Assembly: GCF_000189775.2 (NCBI RefSeq)
Contig: NC_015555.1
Coordinates: 144,501-208,500 of the forward strand
Length of the DNA stretch: 64,000 nt
Origin: Thermoanaerobacterium xylanolyticum LX-11
GTDB lineage: Bacteria; Bacillota; Thermoanaerobacteria; Thermoanaerobacterales; Thermoanaerobacteraceae
Reading direction: 5' to 3'
Position numbers and translations under genes: made by a program
The notes under the pieces: generated by a model
Seen by the model: the letters and a program-made list of their open reading frames with translations, nothing else
Databases searched by the model: none
What the model was told of the DNA's origin: nothing
In this document: positions 16,795-26,633 of the stretch, one piece after another
How the letters are laid out: every line of letters starts with the position of its first letter
Numbering within the stretch: position 1 is the first letter of the stretch

Positions 16795-19700
16795 TTGTTT
16801 ATAAAGCCTATAGAAAATTTGAGAGAGGTTGGAGAAATAAATGAGGCTCTCACAGATGAGAGGTTACCGCTTTTAATATATGGATTAACTGATTCTCAAA
16901 AAGCACACATTGCTCACTACATTGTAAAGAAATTAAATAAGAAGGTGCTTTTCATAACATACAACGATGTGGAAGCTAAATTGATGCATGAAGATTTAAG
17001 TTCGCTGTTAAATGGCGATGCATATTTGATTCCATCAAGAGATGCGCTTTTTTACAAAGTGGATGCGTCCAGTTTAGACATCACAGGCAAAAAACTTGCT
17101 GCTATTAGGAGAATCATTGATGATAAGCCTTATGCATTTGTTGCTTCAATAGATGGAGTGCTAAACAAAGTTGCGCCTAAAGACGTGTTTTTAAAGTATA
17201 AAAGGAATTACAAGATTGGCGATAAGGTGGACTTAAATGAGATTTCATCATTTTTTGTCACCATGGGATATGAAAGAGTCCCTATGGTGGAGGGGAAAGG
17301 GCAGTTTAGCATACGTGGCGGTATAATTGACTTTTTTTCTCCCATGGAAGAAGAAGGTTTTAGGATAGAGCTTTTTGACGATGAAATTGACTCTATAAGA
17401 AGCTTTGATACATTCACGCAAAGGTCTTTGGACAATGTAGACGAAGTTGAGTTGTTTCCTGCCAGAGAGTTTATTTTGGAAGATGAGAATATCAAAAAGG
17501 GGCTTTCCAATTTAAGCAGTAAGGTGAATTCGTACATCTCTAAAATAAAAGAGACTCAAAGCGGCAGAGCAGAAAAGATCAAGAAGAAATTTGATGAGAT
17601 AATGGAGAATATTTCTGAAACCAGGAATATAACAAATATAGGGGAATTGATAGGCTTCTTTTACGATAATCTTTATTCCATCGTTGATTATTTTGATGAT
17701 GCTTTTATAATAGTCGATGAAAATATGAGAGTGAAAGAAAGGGCCTCAAATATTCTTAAAGAGTTTAATGAGAATTTTAAGTCGTTGCTTTTGTCTGGTG
17801 AAGTCATACCTGAGCAGTCAAATCTTTTGTTTGGTTATGATGACATCCTTAGGAAGCTTTCGGGTAAGTCGCTGATTTTAATGAACACAATTGTAAAGTC
17901 TGATGAAAATATACAGGCAAAAGAAATCGTTAATTTTGTATCAAGAACGATGCACCCTTTTCACGGCAAATTGGATCTTTTGGCAGATGACCTTAAGTTT
18001 TACAGAAGTTCTGGTTACAAGGTTGTCATGCTTTCCAGCAATTTAGAGAGAGGAAAATTATTGAGAAATTCCCTTATAGGATATGGATTAGAGGTTCCTA
18101 TCATTGAAGACGAAGAGTACGACATACCAGAAGGCGGTGTGTTAATATATCCAGGTACAATCAGCAAAGGGTTTGAGTACGTAGATGCTAAATTTGCTTT
18201 AATAAGCGATGTTGAGATTTTTGGCCAATCAAGGAGACCTAAAAGATCCGTTAAAGTTAAAAGTGATGGAAGGATTAAGAATTTTACAGAGCTTACTGTT
18301 GGTTCATACGTGGTCCATGTAAATTATGGCATAGGCAAATATGAAGGAATAGAGAAAATAACTGTCGACGGTGTCACGAAAGATTACCTTAAGATAAAAT
18401 ACGCTGGCGATGATAAGCTGTTTGTGCCTGTTGAACAGTTGGATTTGGTGCAAAAATACATTGGACCAGAGGACAAACCGCCAAAGTTAAATAAGTTAGG
18501 CAGCAGTGATTGGTCTAAGCTTAAGAAAAGGGCCAAAAAAGCTGTTGAAGATATAGCGAAGGATTTGATTAAGCTTTATGCGAAAAGGCAGACAATGAAA
18601 GGATATGCTTTTTCTAAGGATACACCGTGGCAGAAAGACTTCGAAGAAAAGTTTCCGTATGAAGAGACAGAAGATCAGCTTAGGTGCATAGAAGAAATAA
18701 AGAAAGATATGGAAAGCGATAAACCTATGGACAGATTGCTTTGCGGTGATGTAGGATACGGTAAGACAGAAGTAGCACTTAGAGCTGCGTTTAAAGCTGT
18801 TGCAGATGGGAAGCAGGTGGCTTTTTTATGTCCCACGACGATATTAGCCGAACAGCACTACAATAATTTTGTACAAAGGTTTAAAGATTTTCCAGTCAAG
18901 ATTGAGATGCTTTCTCGTTTTAGAAGCAACAAGGAACAATCGCAAATAATTAAAATGGTAGCTGATGGTACCGTAGACATTCTGGTGGGGACACACAAGA
19001 TTTTGCAAAACGATGTGAAGTTTAAAGACCTTGGACTTTTAATCATAGATGAAGAGCAGAGATTTGGTGTAAAACATAAGGAGAAGATTAAAAAACTTAA
19101 GGAAAACATCGATGTATTATCTCTTTCTGCGACACCTATTCCAAGGACACTTCACATGTCCCTTATCGGTATAAGAGACATGAGCGTATTGGAGAATCCT
19201 CCAGAAGATAGGTATCCAGTTCAGACATATGTGGTAGAATTTAATGAAGACCTCATAAGAGATGCAATTTTGAGGGAATTAGGGCGTGGAGGACAAGTTT
19301 ACTTTGTCTACAACAGAATTGATGGCATTGAAAGAATTGCTTCGATTTTAAAAGAGTTAGTGCCTGAAGCTCGTATTGCTGTTGCACATGGTCAGATGGA
19401 TGAAGGAAAACTGGAAGATATCATGATAGGATTCTTAAACAGGGAATATGACATATTAGTGTGTACTACAATAATTGAAACGGGCTTGGACATACCAAAT
19501 GTAAATACCATAATAGTGTATGATTCGGATAAGATGGGGCTTTCGCAATTGTATCAATTAAGAGGAAGAGTTGGAAGGTCTAATAGATTAGCTTATGCGT
19601 ATTTTACTTACAGGAAAGATAAAGTTATTTCAGAAGTGGCAGAAAAGAGGCTTGAGGCAATAAAGGAATTTACGGAGTTTGGCTCAGGGTTTAAAATCGC

Positions 19701-20295
19701 CATGAGAGATTTAGAGATAAGAGGTGCTGGAAATCTTTTGGGAGCTGAGCAACATGGGCATATAGATGCTGTAGGGTATGACATGTACCTGAGGCTTCTC
19801 GATGAGGCAATCAAAAACTTAAAAGGGGTATCTGAAGAAGACAAGCCCAATACAGCAATCGACATTAAAGTTAGCGCTTATATAGATAAAGAGTATATTG
19901 AAGATGAAAATCAAAGGCTTGAGATTTATAAAAAGATTTCTTCTATCGAAAACGAAAAAGACGTTGAAGATATAAAGGACGAGCTTATTGACAGGTTTAA
20001 AGAGTATCCGAAAGCCGTAGAAGCTCTTATAGATGTGGCTTATTTAAAAGCGCTGGCAAGAGATGCAAACATATTGGAGATTACTGAAAGAGGAAATTCC
20101 GTAATCTTGAAGTTTAAGGACAATAAGTCTATAAATTCAAGCATAGTTGATGCTTTAGTTAATGAATTTAAAGGTAAAATAATGTTTTCAGGTCAAATTC
20201 CGCCATACATCACCTATAAATATGGCAAAAAGGAAGACTTATTGAAGGAATTGATCGATTTGGTCAGCAAGATTAAATGTTTGCAGATAAATTAA
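16795..20295 (+). CDS. mfd: Transcription-repair coupling factor Mfd
   Basis: 1166 aa, full family length. It releases stalled RNA polymerase and recruits UvrA. UvrB-like N-terminal domain (about 1-350), the CarD-like RNA polymerase interaction domain around TVGSYVVHVNYGIGKYEGI, then RecG-like helicase motifs: GDVGYGKTEVALRA (Walker A), DEEQRFGV (Walker B), SATPIPRTLHMS, and the TRG region. TTG 16795 is placed 6 bp after GAGGTG; an ATG at 16762 lies inside the preceding gene. Confidence 0.97.
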   Translation: MFIKPIENLREVGEINEALTDERLPLLIYGLTDSQKAHIAHYIVKKLNKKVLFITYNDVEAKLMHEDLSSLLNGDAYLIPSRDALFYKVDASSLDITGKKLAAIRRIIDDKPYAFVASIDGVLNKVAPKDVFLKYKRNYKIGDKVDLNEISSFFVTMGYERVPMVEGKGQFSIRGGIIDFFSPMEEEGFRIELFDDEIDSIRSFDTFTQRSLDNVDEVELFPAREFILEDENIKKGLSNLSSKVNSYISKIKETQSGRAEKIKKKFDEIMENISETRNITNIGELIGFFYDNLYSIVDYFDDAFIIVDENMRVKERASNILKEFNENFKSLLLSGEVIPEQSNLLFGYDDILRKLSGKSLILMNTIVKSDENIQAKEIVNFVSRTMHPFHGKLDLLADDLKFYRSSGYKVVMLSSNLERGKLLRNSLIGYGLEVPIIEDEEYDIPEGGVLIYPGTISKGFEYVDAKFALISDVEIFGQSRRPKRSVKVKSDGRIKNFTELTVGSYVVHVNYGIGKYEGIEKITVDGVTKDYLKIKYAGDDKLFVPVEQLDLVQKYIGPEDKPPKLNKLGSSDWSKLKKRAKKAVEDIAKDLIKLYAKRQTMKGYAFSKDTPWQKDFEEKFPYEETEDQLRCIEEIKKDMESDKPMDRLLCGDVGYGKTEVALRAAFKAVADGKQVAFLCPTTILAEQHYNNFVQRFKDFPVKIEMLSRFRSNKEQSQIIKMVADGTVDILVGTHKILQNDVKFKDLGLLIIDEEQRFGVKHKEKIKKLKENIDVLSLSATPIPRTLHMSLIGIRDMSVLENPPEDRYPVQTYVVEFNEDLIRDAILRELGRGGQVYFVYNRIDGIERIASILKELVPEARIAVAHGQMDEGKLEDIMIGFLNREYDILVCTTIIETGLDIPNVNTIIVYDSDKMGLSQLYQLRGRVGRSNRLAYAYFTYRKDKVISEVAEKRLEAIKEFTEFGSGFKIAMRDLEIRGAGNLLGAEQHGHIDAVGYDMYLRLLDEAIKNLKGVSEEDKPNTAIDIKVSAYIDKEYIEDENQRLEIYKKISSIENEKDVEDIKDELIDRFKEYPKAVEALIDVAYLKALARDANILEITERGNSVILKFKDNKSINSSIVDALVNEFKGKIMFSGQIPPYITYKYGKKEDLLKELIDLVSKIKCLQIN

Positions 20296-20344
20296 AACTG
20301 ATATATAATGAGTATATAAATAGTAATGTGAAAGGATGAATGCA

Positions 20345-21250
20345 TTGAAGCTTAAAAGATTAGGAGCATTTTTAGCATTGACGTTGGTCCTTACTACACT
20401 GACTTCTTGCGGTGTAAACAAAAACATTGTTGCGAAAGTTGATGGTCAAGACATAACGTTAAAAGAATATCAGGATTCATTTAATCAGGTTAAGGCGCAG
20501 ATAGAAAGCGATCCACAGTACACTAAAGATATCTGGAATCAAAACTACAATGAGCAAAAGTTTATTGACGTAGTTGAGAATTCTGTATTGGACAATCTGA
20601 TTCTGGAGAAGCTTTTACTGAAAGAAGCTGAAAAAGAGAAGTTTACAGCGAAAGACAAAGAAATAACCGATGAATACAGTGCGGAAAAAGCCACAAACAG
20701 CAAAGTCACCAAAGAGATGGCGAAAGACAATGTCCTTATAAATAAGCTTGTAGATAGCTGGACGAAAAATGTAAAAGTTACTGACAGTGAAGCTTTAAAA
20801 TACTATAACGACAATAAAAGTCAGTTTGAGGTTGTTAAAGCCAGCCATATATTGGTTTCTGACGAGAAAACTGCCAATGAAATATACGATAAGCTTATGA
20901 AGGGCGCTAACTTTGCGGATCTTGCAAAACAATATTCGATAGATACTTCCACAAAGGACAATGGCGGTGAACTTGGAGAGTTTACAAGAGGCACAATGGT
21001 AAAAGAATTTGAAGATGCTGCATTTGCTCTAAAGCCGGGAGAAATATCGAAGCCGGTTAAGACACAGTATGGATATCACATAATAAAATCAGAAGCAAAG
21101 TACACAAAGTCTTTTGATGAAGCAAAAAGCAGCATAATATCCTACTTGGAAAACAACAAAAAGCAAGACATATTTAATCAGAAATCAGAAGCTTTAAAGA
21201 AAGCAGCTAAGATTGAGAAATTTCCTCAGAATATAAAAGTAACAATATAA
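20345..21250 (+). CDS. prsA: PrsA-like foldase lipoprotein
   Basis: About 301 aa. A lipoprotein signal (KLKRLGAFLALTLVLTTLTSC) with lipobox LTSC anchors it outside the membrane. A SurA-like N-terminal helical region precedes a parvulin PPIase domain (about 160-260: ASHILVSDEKTA, NGGELGEFTRGTMV, TQYGYHIIK). It assists folding of secreted proteins. TTG 20345 fits AAAGGATG better than ATG 20336, which touches it. It is followed by its own terminator. Confidence 0.93.
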   Translation: MKLKRLGAFLALTLVLTTLTSCGVNKNIVAKVDGQDITLKEYQDSFNQVKAQIESDPQYTKDIWNQNYNEQKFIDVVENSVLDNLILEKLLLKEAEKEKFTAKDKEITDEYSAEKATNSKVTKEMAKDNVLINKLVDSWTKNVKVTDSEALKYYNDNKSQFEVVKASHILVSDEKTANEIYDKLMKGANFADLAKQYSIDTSTKDNGGELGEFTRGTMVKEFEDAAFALKPGEISKPVKTQYGYHIIKSEAKYTKSFDEAKSSIISYLENNKKQDIFNQKSEALKKAAKIEKFPQNIKVTI

Positions 21251-21277
21251 AAGACACTTAAAGAAGTGTCTTTTTTA
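21250..21277 (+). terminator. prsA terminator
   Basis: AAAAGACACTT-AAAG-AAGTGTCTTTTTT, immediately after the prsA stop. Confidence 0.88.
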
Positions 21278-21347
21278 TGTATAAAATTATGGAAATGCAT
21301 AAATACTAATCTTGAACTTAAAATTTCAGGAAATGGAGGTACATAAT

Positions 21348-21899
21348 TTGAAAGCGACTGGAATTGTTAGAAGAATAGATGACCTTGGAAGAGTTGTAAT
21401 TCCAAAGGAAATAAGAAGAACATTGAGGATTAGAGAAGGTGATCCGTTAGAGATTTTCACTGACAGAGAAGGTGAAATAATATTAAAGAAGTACTCTCCT
21501 ATAAGTGAACTTGGAGACTTTGCACAAGAATATGCAGACAGCATATATCAATCAACAAAACAACCTGTTTGCATAACAGATGGTGACAATGTCATTGCTG
21601 TTGCAGGGATGCCTAAAAAAGAATTGATTGACAAACCGATAAGTCCAGAGTTAGAAAAGTACATGGAGGAAAAGAGGACTGTTATACTTGGCGAAGGCAA
21701 AGATAAAGGCACTATTGCAATAGCAGAAGGACAGGAATTTATGCCAGTATCACAGGTTATAGTTCCGATTATTTCACGAGGTGATACGATTGGAACTGTA
21801 ATAATCTTTACGAGAGAAAGCGGCGTTGTTCTTACTGATGTTGAGGCTAAAATAGCTGAAACTGCTGCTACATTCTTAGGAAAACAAATGGAAGAATAA
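21348..21899 (+). CDS. spoVT: Stage V sporulation protein T
   Basis: 183 aa. An N-terminal AbrB-type swapped-hairpin domain (GIVRRIDDLGRVVIPKEIRR, residues 4-23) is followed by a GAF-like domain (about 55-183). SpoVT modulates SigG-dependent forespore genes. TTG 21348 follows GGAGGTAC; ATG 21312 would add twelve residues not seen in the family. It is separated by 72 bp from yabG. Confidence 0.96.
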   Translation: MKATGIVRRIDDLGRVVIPKEIRRTLRIREGDPLEIFTDREGEIILKKYSPISELGDFAQEYADSIYQSTKQPVCITDGDNVIAVAGMPKKELIDKPISPELEKYMEEKRTVILGEGKDKGTIAIAEGQEFMPVSQVIVPIISRGDTIGTVIIFTRESGVVLTDVEAKIAETAATFLGKQMEE

Positions 21900-21971
21900 T
21901 ATATAACAAGTATATAGAACCCTGCATATTATAGTATATGAAAATGACTATAATGTTGTGGGGGGATCTTT

Positions 21972-22820
21972 ATGCCTTTTAAAGTCAATGACATAGTAGT
22001 GAGGAAATCACACGGTTTTGATTTGCTGTTTAAAGTTATAGATGTCATAGAAAATAGAGGAACGAGACATTATCTGTTACACGGACTAAATATGCGCATT
22101 ATTGCTGATGCACCTGAAGATGATCTTATGCCGGCTTCATTGACCAGGATTAACGAATACGATGAACCATATCAGAAAAAAGCAAATTATCTAATTAAAA
22201 AGATTGCTCAATCAAAAGATTTTAGAAAATCAAATGTGATGCGATCAAACCGAAGTGAGCCGTACGGCAAACCTGGCACGGTTCTCCATATAGATGGCGA
22301 TGAAGGATATCTAAATATTTGCTTAGATGCATACAAGAAGGCAAATATAATAGCTTATGGAGAAATAGTAGATGAAAAAGAGCAGCCTGATAAAGTGGTG
22401 GCTTTACTAAATAAATACAAACCGGATATATTGGTACTGACAGGACATGATGGCGTGAAAAACACCAGAAACTATTCAGATCTAAACAACTATAGAAACT
22501 CAAAGTATTTTGTAGAAGCTGTAAAAAAAGCCAGAAGCTATGAGCCATCGTTGGATGATTTGGTGATTTTTGCAGGTGCTTGCCAGTCTAATTACGAAGC
22601 GTTAATATCATCAGGAGCAAATTATGCAAGTTCACCTGAAAGAGTGCTGATACACTGTCTTGATCCTGTTTTGGTGTGTGAAAAAGTAGCTTACGCTCAT
22701 ATAAATGAGATAGTAAAAATTGAAGAACTTATTCAGGATACCATCACAGGTTCGGCAGGGATTGGCGGATTGCAGACGATGGGAAAGTTTAGATATGGCG
22801 TTCCAAAGGCTAAATTTTAG
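21972..22820 (+). CDS. yabG: YabG, sporulation-specific protease
   Basis: 282 aa, similar in length to B. subtilis YabG. Typical segments are NDIVVRKSHGFDLLFKV at the N-terminus, TVLHIDGDEGYLNICLDAYK, LVLTGHDGV, and FAGACQSNYEALISSGANY. YabG is a SigK-controlled cysteine protease that processes spore coat proteins; the C of FAGACQS is a plausible nucleophile (inference). GGGGGATC precedes ATG 21972. Confidence 0.95.
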   Translation: MPFKVNDIVVRKSHGFDLLFKVIDVIENRGTRHYLLHGLNMRIIADAPEDDLMPASLTRINEYDEPYQKKANYLIKKIAQSKDFRKSNVMRSNRSEPYGKPGTVLHIDGDEGYLNICLDAYKKANIIAYGEIVDEKEQPDKVVALLNKYKPDILVLTGHDGVKNTRNYSDLNNYRNSKYFVEAVKKARSYEPSLDDLVIFAGACQSNYEALISSGANYASSPERVLIHCLDPVLVCEKVAYAHINEIVKIEELIQDTITGSAGIGGLQTMGKFRYGVPKAKF

Positions 22821-22846
22821 CGAGTCAACTGACTCGCTATTAATTT
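22819..22846 (+). terminator. yabG terminator
   Basis: AGCGAGTC-AACT-GACTCGCT followed by ATTAATTTTT, overlapping the yabG stop. Confidence 0.85.
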
Positions 22847-23015
22847 TTCTCGGTATATATCGGATATTTCTCTATTTAGCGCATTTATTTGTGTTTTTAA
22901 GCATGTATTGATTTGTTGACAAACTACTTTTTCACTGGTATAATAATATATTTTATTTGACAGGAGATGAAAAATGTGTTATAATATTTTCAGAATTTTG
23001 TAAGGAGTGATAAAA

Positions 23016-23279
23016 TTGGCCGATAGATTAGCCCTACATGAGATTAAAAAGAAGCTGGATGACCATGTTGGCTCCAGAGTCCGGCTAAAAACTAACGGTG
23101 GTAGAAAGAAGACAATAATCCGTGAAGGATTTTTAGAAAAAACATATCCCAGTATTTTTATTATTGTCATAGATGGACATGGAACAACCCGCAGGGTCTC
23201 ATATAGTTATTCTGACATTTTGACAGATACAGTTGAGCTTACACTTATGAAAGGTGAAAAGGAAATACGATGCATGTAA
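23016..23279 (+). CDS. veg: Veg protein
   Basis: 87 aa. ADRLALHEIKKKLDDHVGSR and GRRK-type basic stretches, with SYSYSDILTDTVEL at the end, match Veg, a small conserved protein linked in B. subtilis to biofilm matrix expression. TTG 23016 follows AAGGAGTGAT. It lies in the conserved yabG-veg order, with its own promoter region upstream and a terminator after it. Confidence 0.93.
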   Translation: MADRLALHEIKKKLDDHVGSRVRLKTNGGRKKTIIREGFLEKTYPSIFIIVIDGHGTTRRVSYSYSDILTDTVELTLMKGEKEIRCM

Positions 23280-23313
23280 CAAAAAACCGATTGTCGTCGG
23301 TTTTTTGTTTTTA
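23279..23313 (+). terminator. veg terminator
   Basis: AACAAAAAACCGA-TTGTCG-TCGGTTTTTTGTT: 13-bp stem with a T-run in the 3' arm. Confidence 0.88.
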
Positions 23314-23402
23314 GCATATTTTGTGACCTCCTTTTATATTATTATATTAGATAAATATAGCTTCTATATTTGATCATATATTTAATATGAGGAGGTAAAA
23401 AA

Positions 23403-24935
23403 ATGTTACAAGGTGCATTGACAAACCCCATAAGCTATGACAGATTTGTAGGAGGGGAAGATAGTCAGGCGCTTATAGAAAGCGACGTAATAGTACCGGA
23501 AGACATGCCTGATGCTATAAATGTTATTGCAGTATTAGGAGAATCTGTAATAAATGATGTTGTTGAAAGCGACGGCAAGATTCAAGTTGATGGGCAGCTT
23601 AAGCTGAACATAATATACGTAGCTGACAAAGACAAAAAACTCGCTAAAATTAACAAGTCGGTGGATTTTACGCATTTTTTAGAGATTGACGGTGTTGATT
23701 CAAAGTGCAAATCAATTGTCAACTGCCGGGTAGAACATGTAGATTTTTCTCTTATCAATAGCCGAAAAATGAATGTAAAGGCAATAGTTAGCGTATACGG
23801 AAGGGCATTTGCAAAAGAAAAGAAAGAAGCCATAGTGGGAATACAAGGCGATGAAGGGGTAGAATATTTGAAAAAGACCATCAAATTGGCAAATATCGTA
23901 GGTCAAAACAGCGCAGAGACTTTCTTGAAAGAGCAAATTAAAATTTCTGACGGTGAACCTAATGTTTCTAAGGTATTGAAAGTTGACATGGTTATAAAGC
24001 CTGATGAGCCTAAAATAACAGATAATCGCGTCATAATACAGGGCAGCGTCCATGTCTATATAGTGTACGAAGGCGATTCGAAAGATGAGTACGGCTATGA
24101 AGAATGTGACCTAAACTATGCTAATTTTATAGACGTGCCTGGTGCATTAAGCTATATGAATGCCAATACTTATGAAAGAATAATTGAGAAAAACATAGAG
24201 ATATTGCCTGATGAAAGCGGAGATAACAGGATGATCGACATAGAATTGGTTTTAAAGACTGATACTATTGTGACAGAGAAAGATGAAACTGAAATTCCAG
24301 TAGACATATACGGCATCAACAGAAACGTTGAGCCTGTAATCGAGAAAATAGAAGCCATAAGTCAGCAAGGGCGCTTTAAATCACAAGCCATATTTAAAGA
24401 AAATGTGGAGTTTAAAAACAATATCCGTAGAATAATTGATGTTGTTGCATATCCTGTCCTTTCAGACTATGCTTTAAAAGACGGAAAAGCCATCTTAGAG
24501 GGTGTGATTGATTATAATATCATATATATAGGCGATAATGGAAATCCGATGTCATATAAAGATGAAGCACAGTTTAAGACGTTTTTAGATGTACCGATGG
24601 ATGACGGAGATCTTTTTGTTGATCTAAAAGTAACGCATATTACCTATGACATTATGGCAATGAAAGAGGCAGAACTTAAATTTGTAGTCGATGCGACTGT
24701 AGATGCCTTTAAAATTAGCAAGTACGATGTGCTTATAGATGCAAAAGAAGCTGAAGATGTAAGAAGCGAAGAAAATAGGCACAGCATTACGATATACATG
24801 GTTCAAAAAGACGATGAGCTTTGGGACATAGCTAAAAGGTACAGGACTTCTAAAGAAGAAATAATTAAAGTAAATGAATTAAAAGATGAGAGGATTTTGG
24901 CTGGCTCAAAGCTTATAATACCTAATAAAATATGA
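23403..24935 (+). CDS. sipL: SPOCS (DUF3794) and LysM spore coat protein, SipL-like
   Basis: 510 aa. Repeated DUF3794/SPOCS-type segments fill residues 30-440, and a single LysM domain ends the protein (VQKDDELWDIAKRYRTSKEE ... GSKLIIPNK). The N-terminus with ESDVIVPEDMPDAI is typical. This architecture is that of SipL of Clostridioides difficile, which links SpoIVA to the forespore surface; it serves where Bacillus uses SpoVID. It sits among spore genes. GAGGAGG precedes ATG 23403. Confidence 0.85.
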   Translation: MLQGALTNPISYDRFVGGEDSQALIESDVIVPEDMPDAINVIAVLGESVINDVVESDGKIQVDGQLKLNIIYVADKDKKLAKINKSVDFTHFLEIDGVDSKCKSIVNCRVEHVDFSLINSRKMNVKAIVSVYGRAFAKEKKEAIVGIQGDEGVEYLKKTIKLANIVGQNSAETFLKEQIKISDGEPNVSKVLKVDMVIKPDEPKITDNRVIIQGSVHVYIVYEGDSKDEYGYEECDLNYANFIDVPGALSYMNANTYERIIEKNIEILPDESGDNRMIDIELVLKTDTIVTEKDETEIPVDIYGINRNVEPVIEKIEAISQQGRFKSQAIFKENVEFKNNIRRIIDVVAYPVLSDYALKDGKAILEGVIDYNIIYIGDNGNPMSYKDEAQFKTFLDVPMDDGDLFVDLKVTHITYDIMAMKEAELKFVVDATVDAFKISKYDVLIDAKEAEDVRSEENRHSITIYMVQKDDELWDIAKRYRTSKEEIIKVNELKDERILAGSKLIIPNKI

Positions 24936-24948
24936 GGCTTAAGCTAAA

Positions 24949-24987
24949 GTTGGAATTTATGATTTATTCCAACTTTATTTTATTTCA
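24949..24987 (+). terminator. sipL terminator
   Basis: AAAGTTGGAATTTAT and ATTCCAACTTT form a hairpin followed by ATTTTATTT. Confidence 0.8.
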
Positions 24988-25089
24988 TGGAGAAAATTTA
25001 TTTGTCGATTTAAACATATGTAGAAGGATTTTCGTGTATAATGTATAATATATAATATAGCGTAAATTTTTTGTGGAAGTGAACTGGTT

Positions 25090-25956
25090 ATGGATAAATT
25101 AAAGGCGAAATCGTACGCAAAAATAAATTTGGCACTTGATGTCAAAGGGAAAAGAGATGATGGATACCACTTTGTTGAGATGGTTTTGCAATCGATAGAT
25201 TTATATGATAAATTAGAATTTGAGATGTGTGATGACATATTTCTCGAATGCGATAGGAAGGATATACCTACAGATAGATCTAATTTAATCATAAAAGCAG
25301 CAGATTTATTAAAAAGGGAATTTGGTGGATACGGTGTTCACATTAGGCTTGAAAAAAACATACCAATTGCTGCAGGACTTGCTGGTGGCAGCTCAAATGC
25401 CGCGGCAACTTTAGTCGCTCTAAACAAACTTTGGAATCTCAATATAAAGTTGTCTGTCTTAAAAGATTTGGCCGTTTCTTTAGGGGCTGACGTTCCTTTT
25501 TGCATAGATGGTGGTACTAAAGTGGCTTCTGGTATAGGCGACGTGCTTCAAGACTTACATACGCCCAATTTGAAATTGCTAATAGTAAAGCCTCATATAT
25601 CTGTATCGACAAAGGATGTATATACTGAATATGATAATCTTTCTTTCATAGAAAATAATTATACTAAAAATATGGTTGATGCTATAAACTCAGGAAGTAT
25701 CATGAATATATGTATGAGTCTAGGAAATGACTTGGAGCGGATAACCATCAAAAAATATCCTATTATAGGCGATATAAAAAAGACGATGGTTGAAAGAGGT
25801 GCATTAGGTACTCTTATGAGTGGCAGTGGACCAACGGTATTCGGTGTTTTTGATGATAGCGCAAAATTAGGGGTTGCTTATGATTCTTTTGTGGCTGATG
25901 GATTTTATGCATATATTTCTAATACTATTGATAAGGGGATAGAACTTTATGAATAA
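25090..25956 (+). CDS. ispE: 4-diphosphocytidyl-2-C-methyl-D-erythritol kinase
   Basis: 288 aa GHMP kinase of the non-mevalonate isoprenoid pathway. N-terminal AKINLALDVKGKRDDGYH, ATP loop PIAAGLAGGSSNAAATL, and C-terminal LMSGSGPTVFGVF. The start ATG 25090 follows GGAAGTGAAC. It overlaps the downstream GntR gene by 8 bp and heads a three-gene operon. Confidence 0.97.
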   Translation: MDKLKAKSYAKINLALDVKGKRDDGYHFVEMVLQSIDLYDKLEFEMCDDIFLECDRKDIPTDRSNLIIKAADLLKREFGGYGVHIRLEKNIPIAAGLAGGSSNAAATLVALNKLWNLNIKLSVLKDLAVSLGADVPFCIDGGTKVASGIGDVLQDLHTPNLKLLIVKPHISVSTKDVYTEYDNLSFIENNYTKNMVDAINSGSIMNICMSLGNDLERITIKKYPIIGDIKKTMVERGALGTLMSGSGPTVFGVFDDSAKLGVAYDSFVADGFYAYISNTIDKGIELYE

Positions 25957-26626
25957 CTATTTGCCATTAGAAAATTACAAACCGCTTAGAGATATCGTAT
26001 TTGATTACATGAAAAATGCTATTATAACAGGCGAATTTAAGCCAGGAGAAAGGCTTATGGAGGTACAGTTGGCGGAGAAACTGGGAGTTAGCAGGACTCC
26101 TGTAAGGGAAGCCATAAGAAAGCTGGAGTTGGACGGGCTTGTCGTCATGGTGCCTAGAAAAGGTGCATATGTGTCAGATCTTAGTACGAAGGATCTGCTC
26201 AATGCGTTTGAAGTCAGGCAGTCTTTAGAAGGACTTGCAGCATCACTTGCTGCTGAAAGGATAACAGACGATGAACTAAAAAAGCTAAAAGAAATATTGG
26301 ACAAATTTTATGAGGGGATACAAGAAAACGACGTAGAAAAGTTGATTAAATACGATCAGGAATTTCACGATTTGATATTTAATGCTTCAAGAAATGAAAA
26401 ACTGGTGCAAATAATGAACAATCTTCAGGAGCATGTTCATAGGTTTAGAGTAAGGTATATAAGCGATTTTAAAAAATCAAAGAAGCTGTATCAGGAGCAC
26501 AAGAAGATACTGGAGTCATTGGAGATGCGTAGTTCTGACAATGCTCAAAAGTGGGCGGAGAAACACATACAGAATTTTCAAAATGATTTAGTGAAAGATA
26601 TGAAGCATTTTAGCAATGGAGAGTGA
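25949..26626 (+). CDS. GntR-family regulator, FadR/FCD type
   Basis: 225 aa. Winged helix at about 10-78 (GVSRTPVREAIRKLELDGLV), then an all-helical FCD ligand domain with metal-binding-type residues in YDQEFHDLIF and the histidines of EHVHRF. The effector is not deducible. Its overlap with ispE and 7-bp gap to the next gene indicate one transcript. Confidence 0.92.
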   Translation: MNNYLPLENYKPLRDIVFDYMKNAIITGEFKPGERLMEVQLAEKLGVSRTPVREAIRKLELDGLVVMVPRKGAYVSDLSTKDLLNAFEVRQSLEGLAASLAAERITDDELKKLKEILDKFYEGIQENDVEKLIKYDQEFHDLIFNASRNEKLVQIMNNLQEHVHRFRVRYISDFKKSKKLYQEHKKILESLEMRSSDNAQKWAEKHIQNFQNDLVKDMKHFSNGE

Positions 26627-26633
26627 ATGAATT

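Noticed and set aside
21279-21345. SigG promoter for spoVT
   Set aside because: GTATA and GCATA -35-like boxes occur, but no CATNNTA at 17-18 bp spacing.
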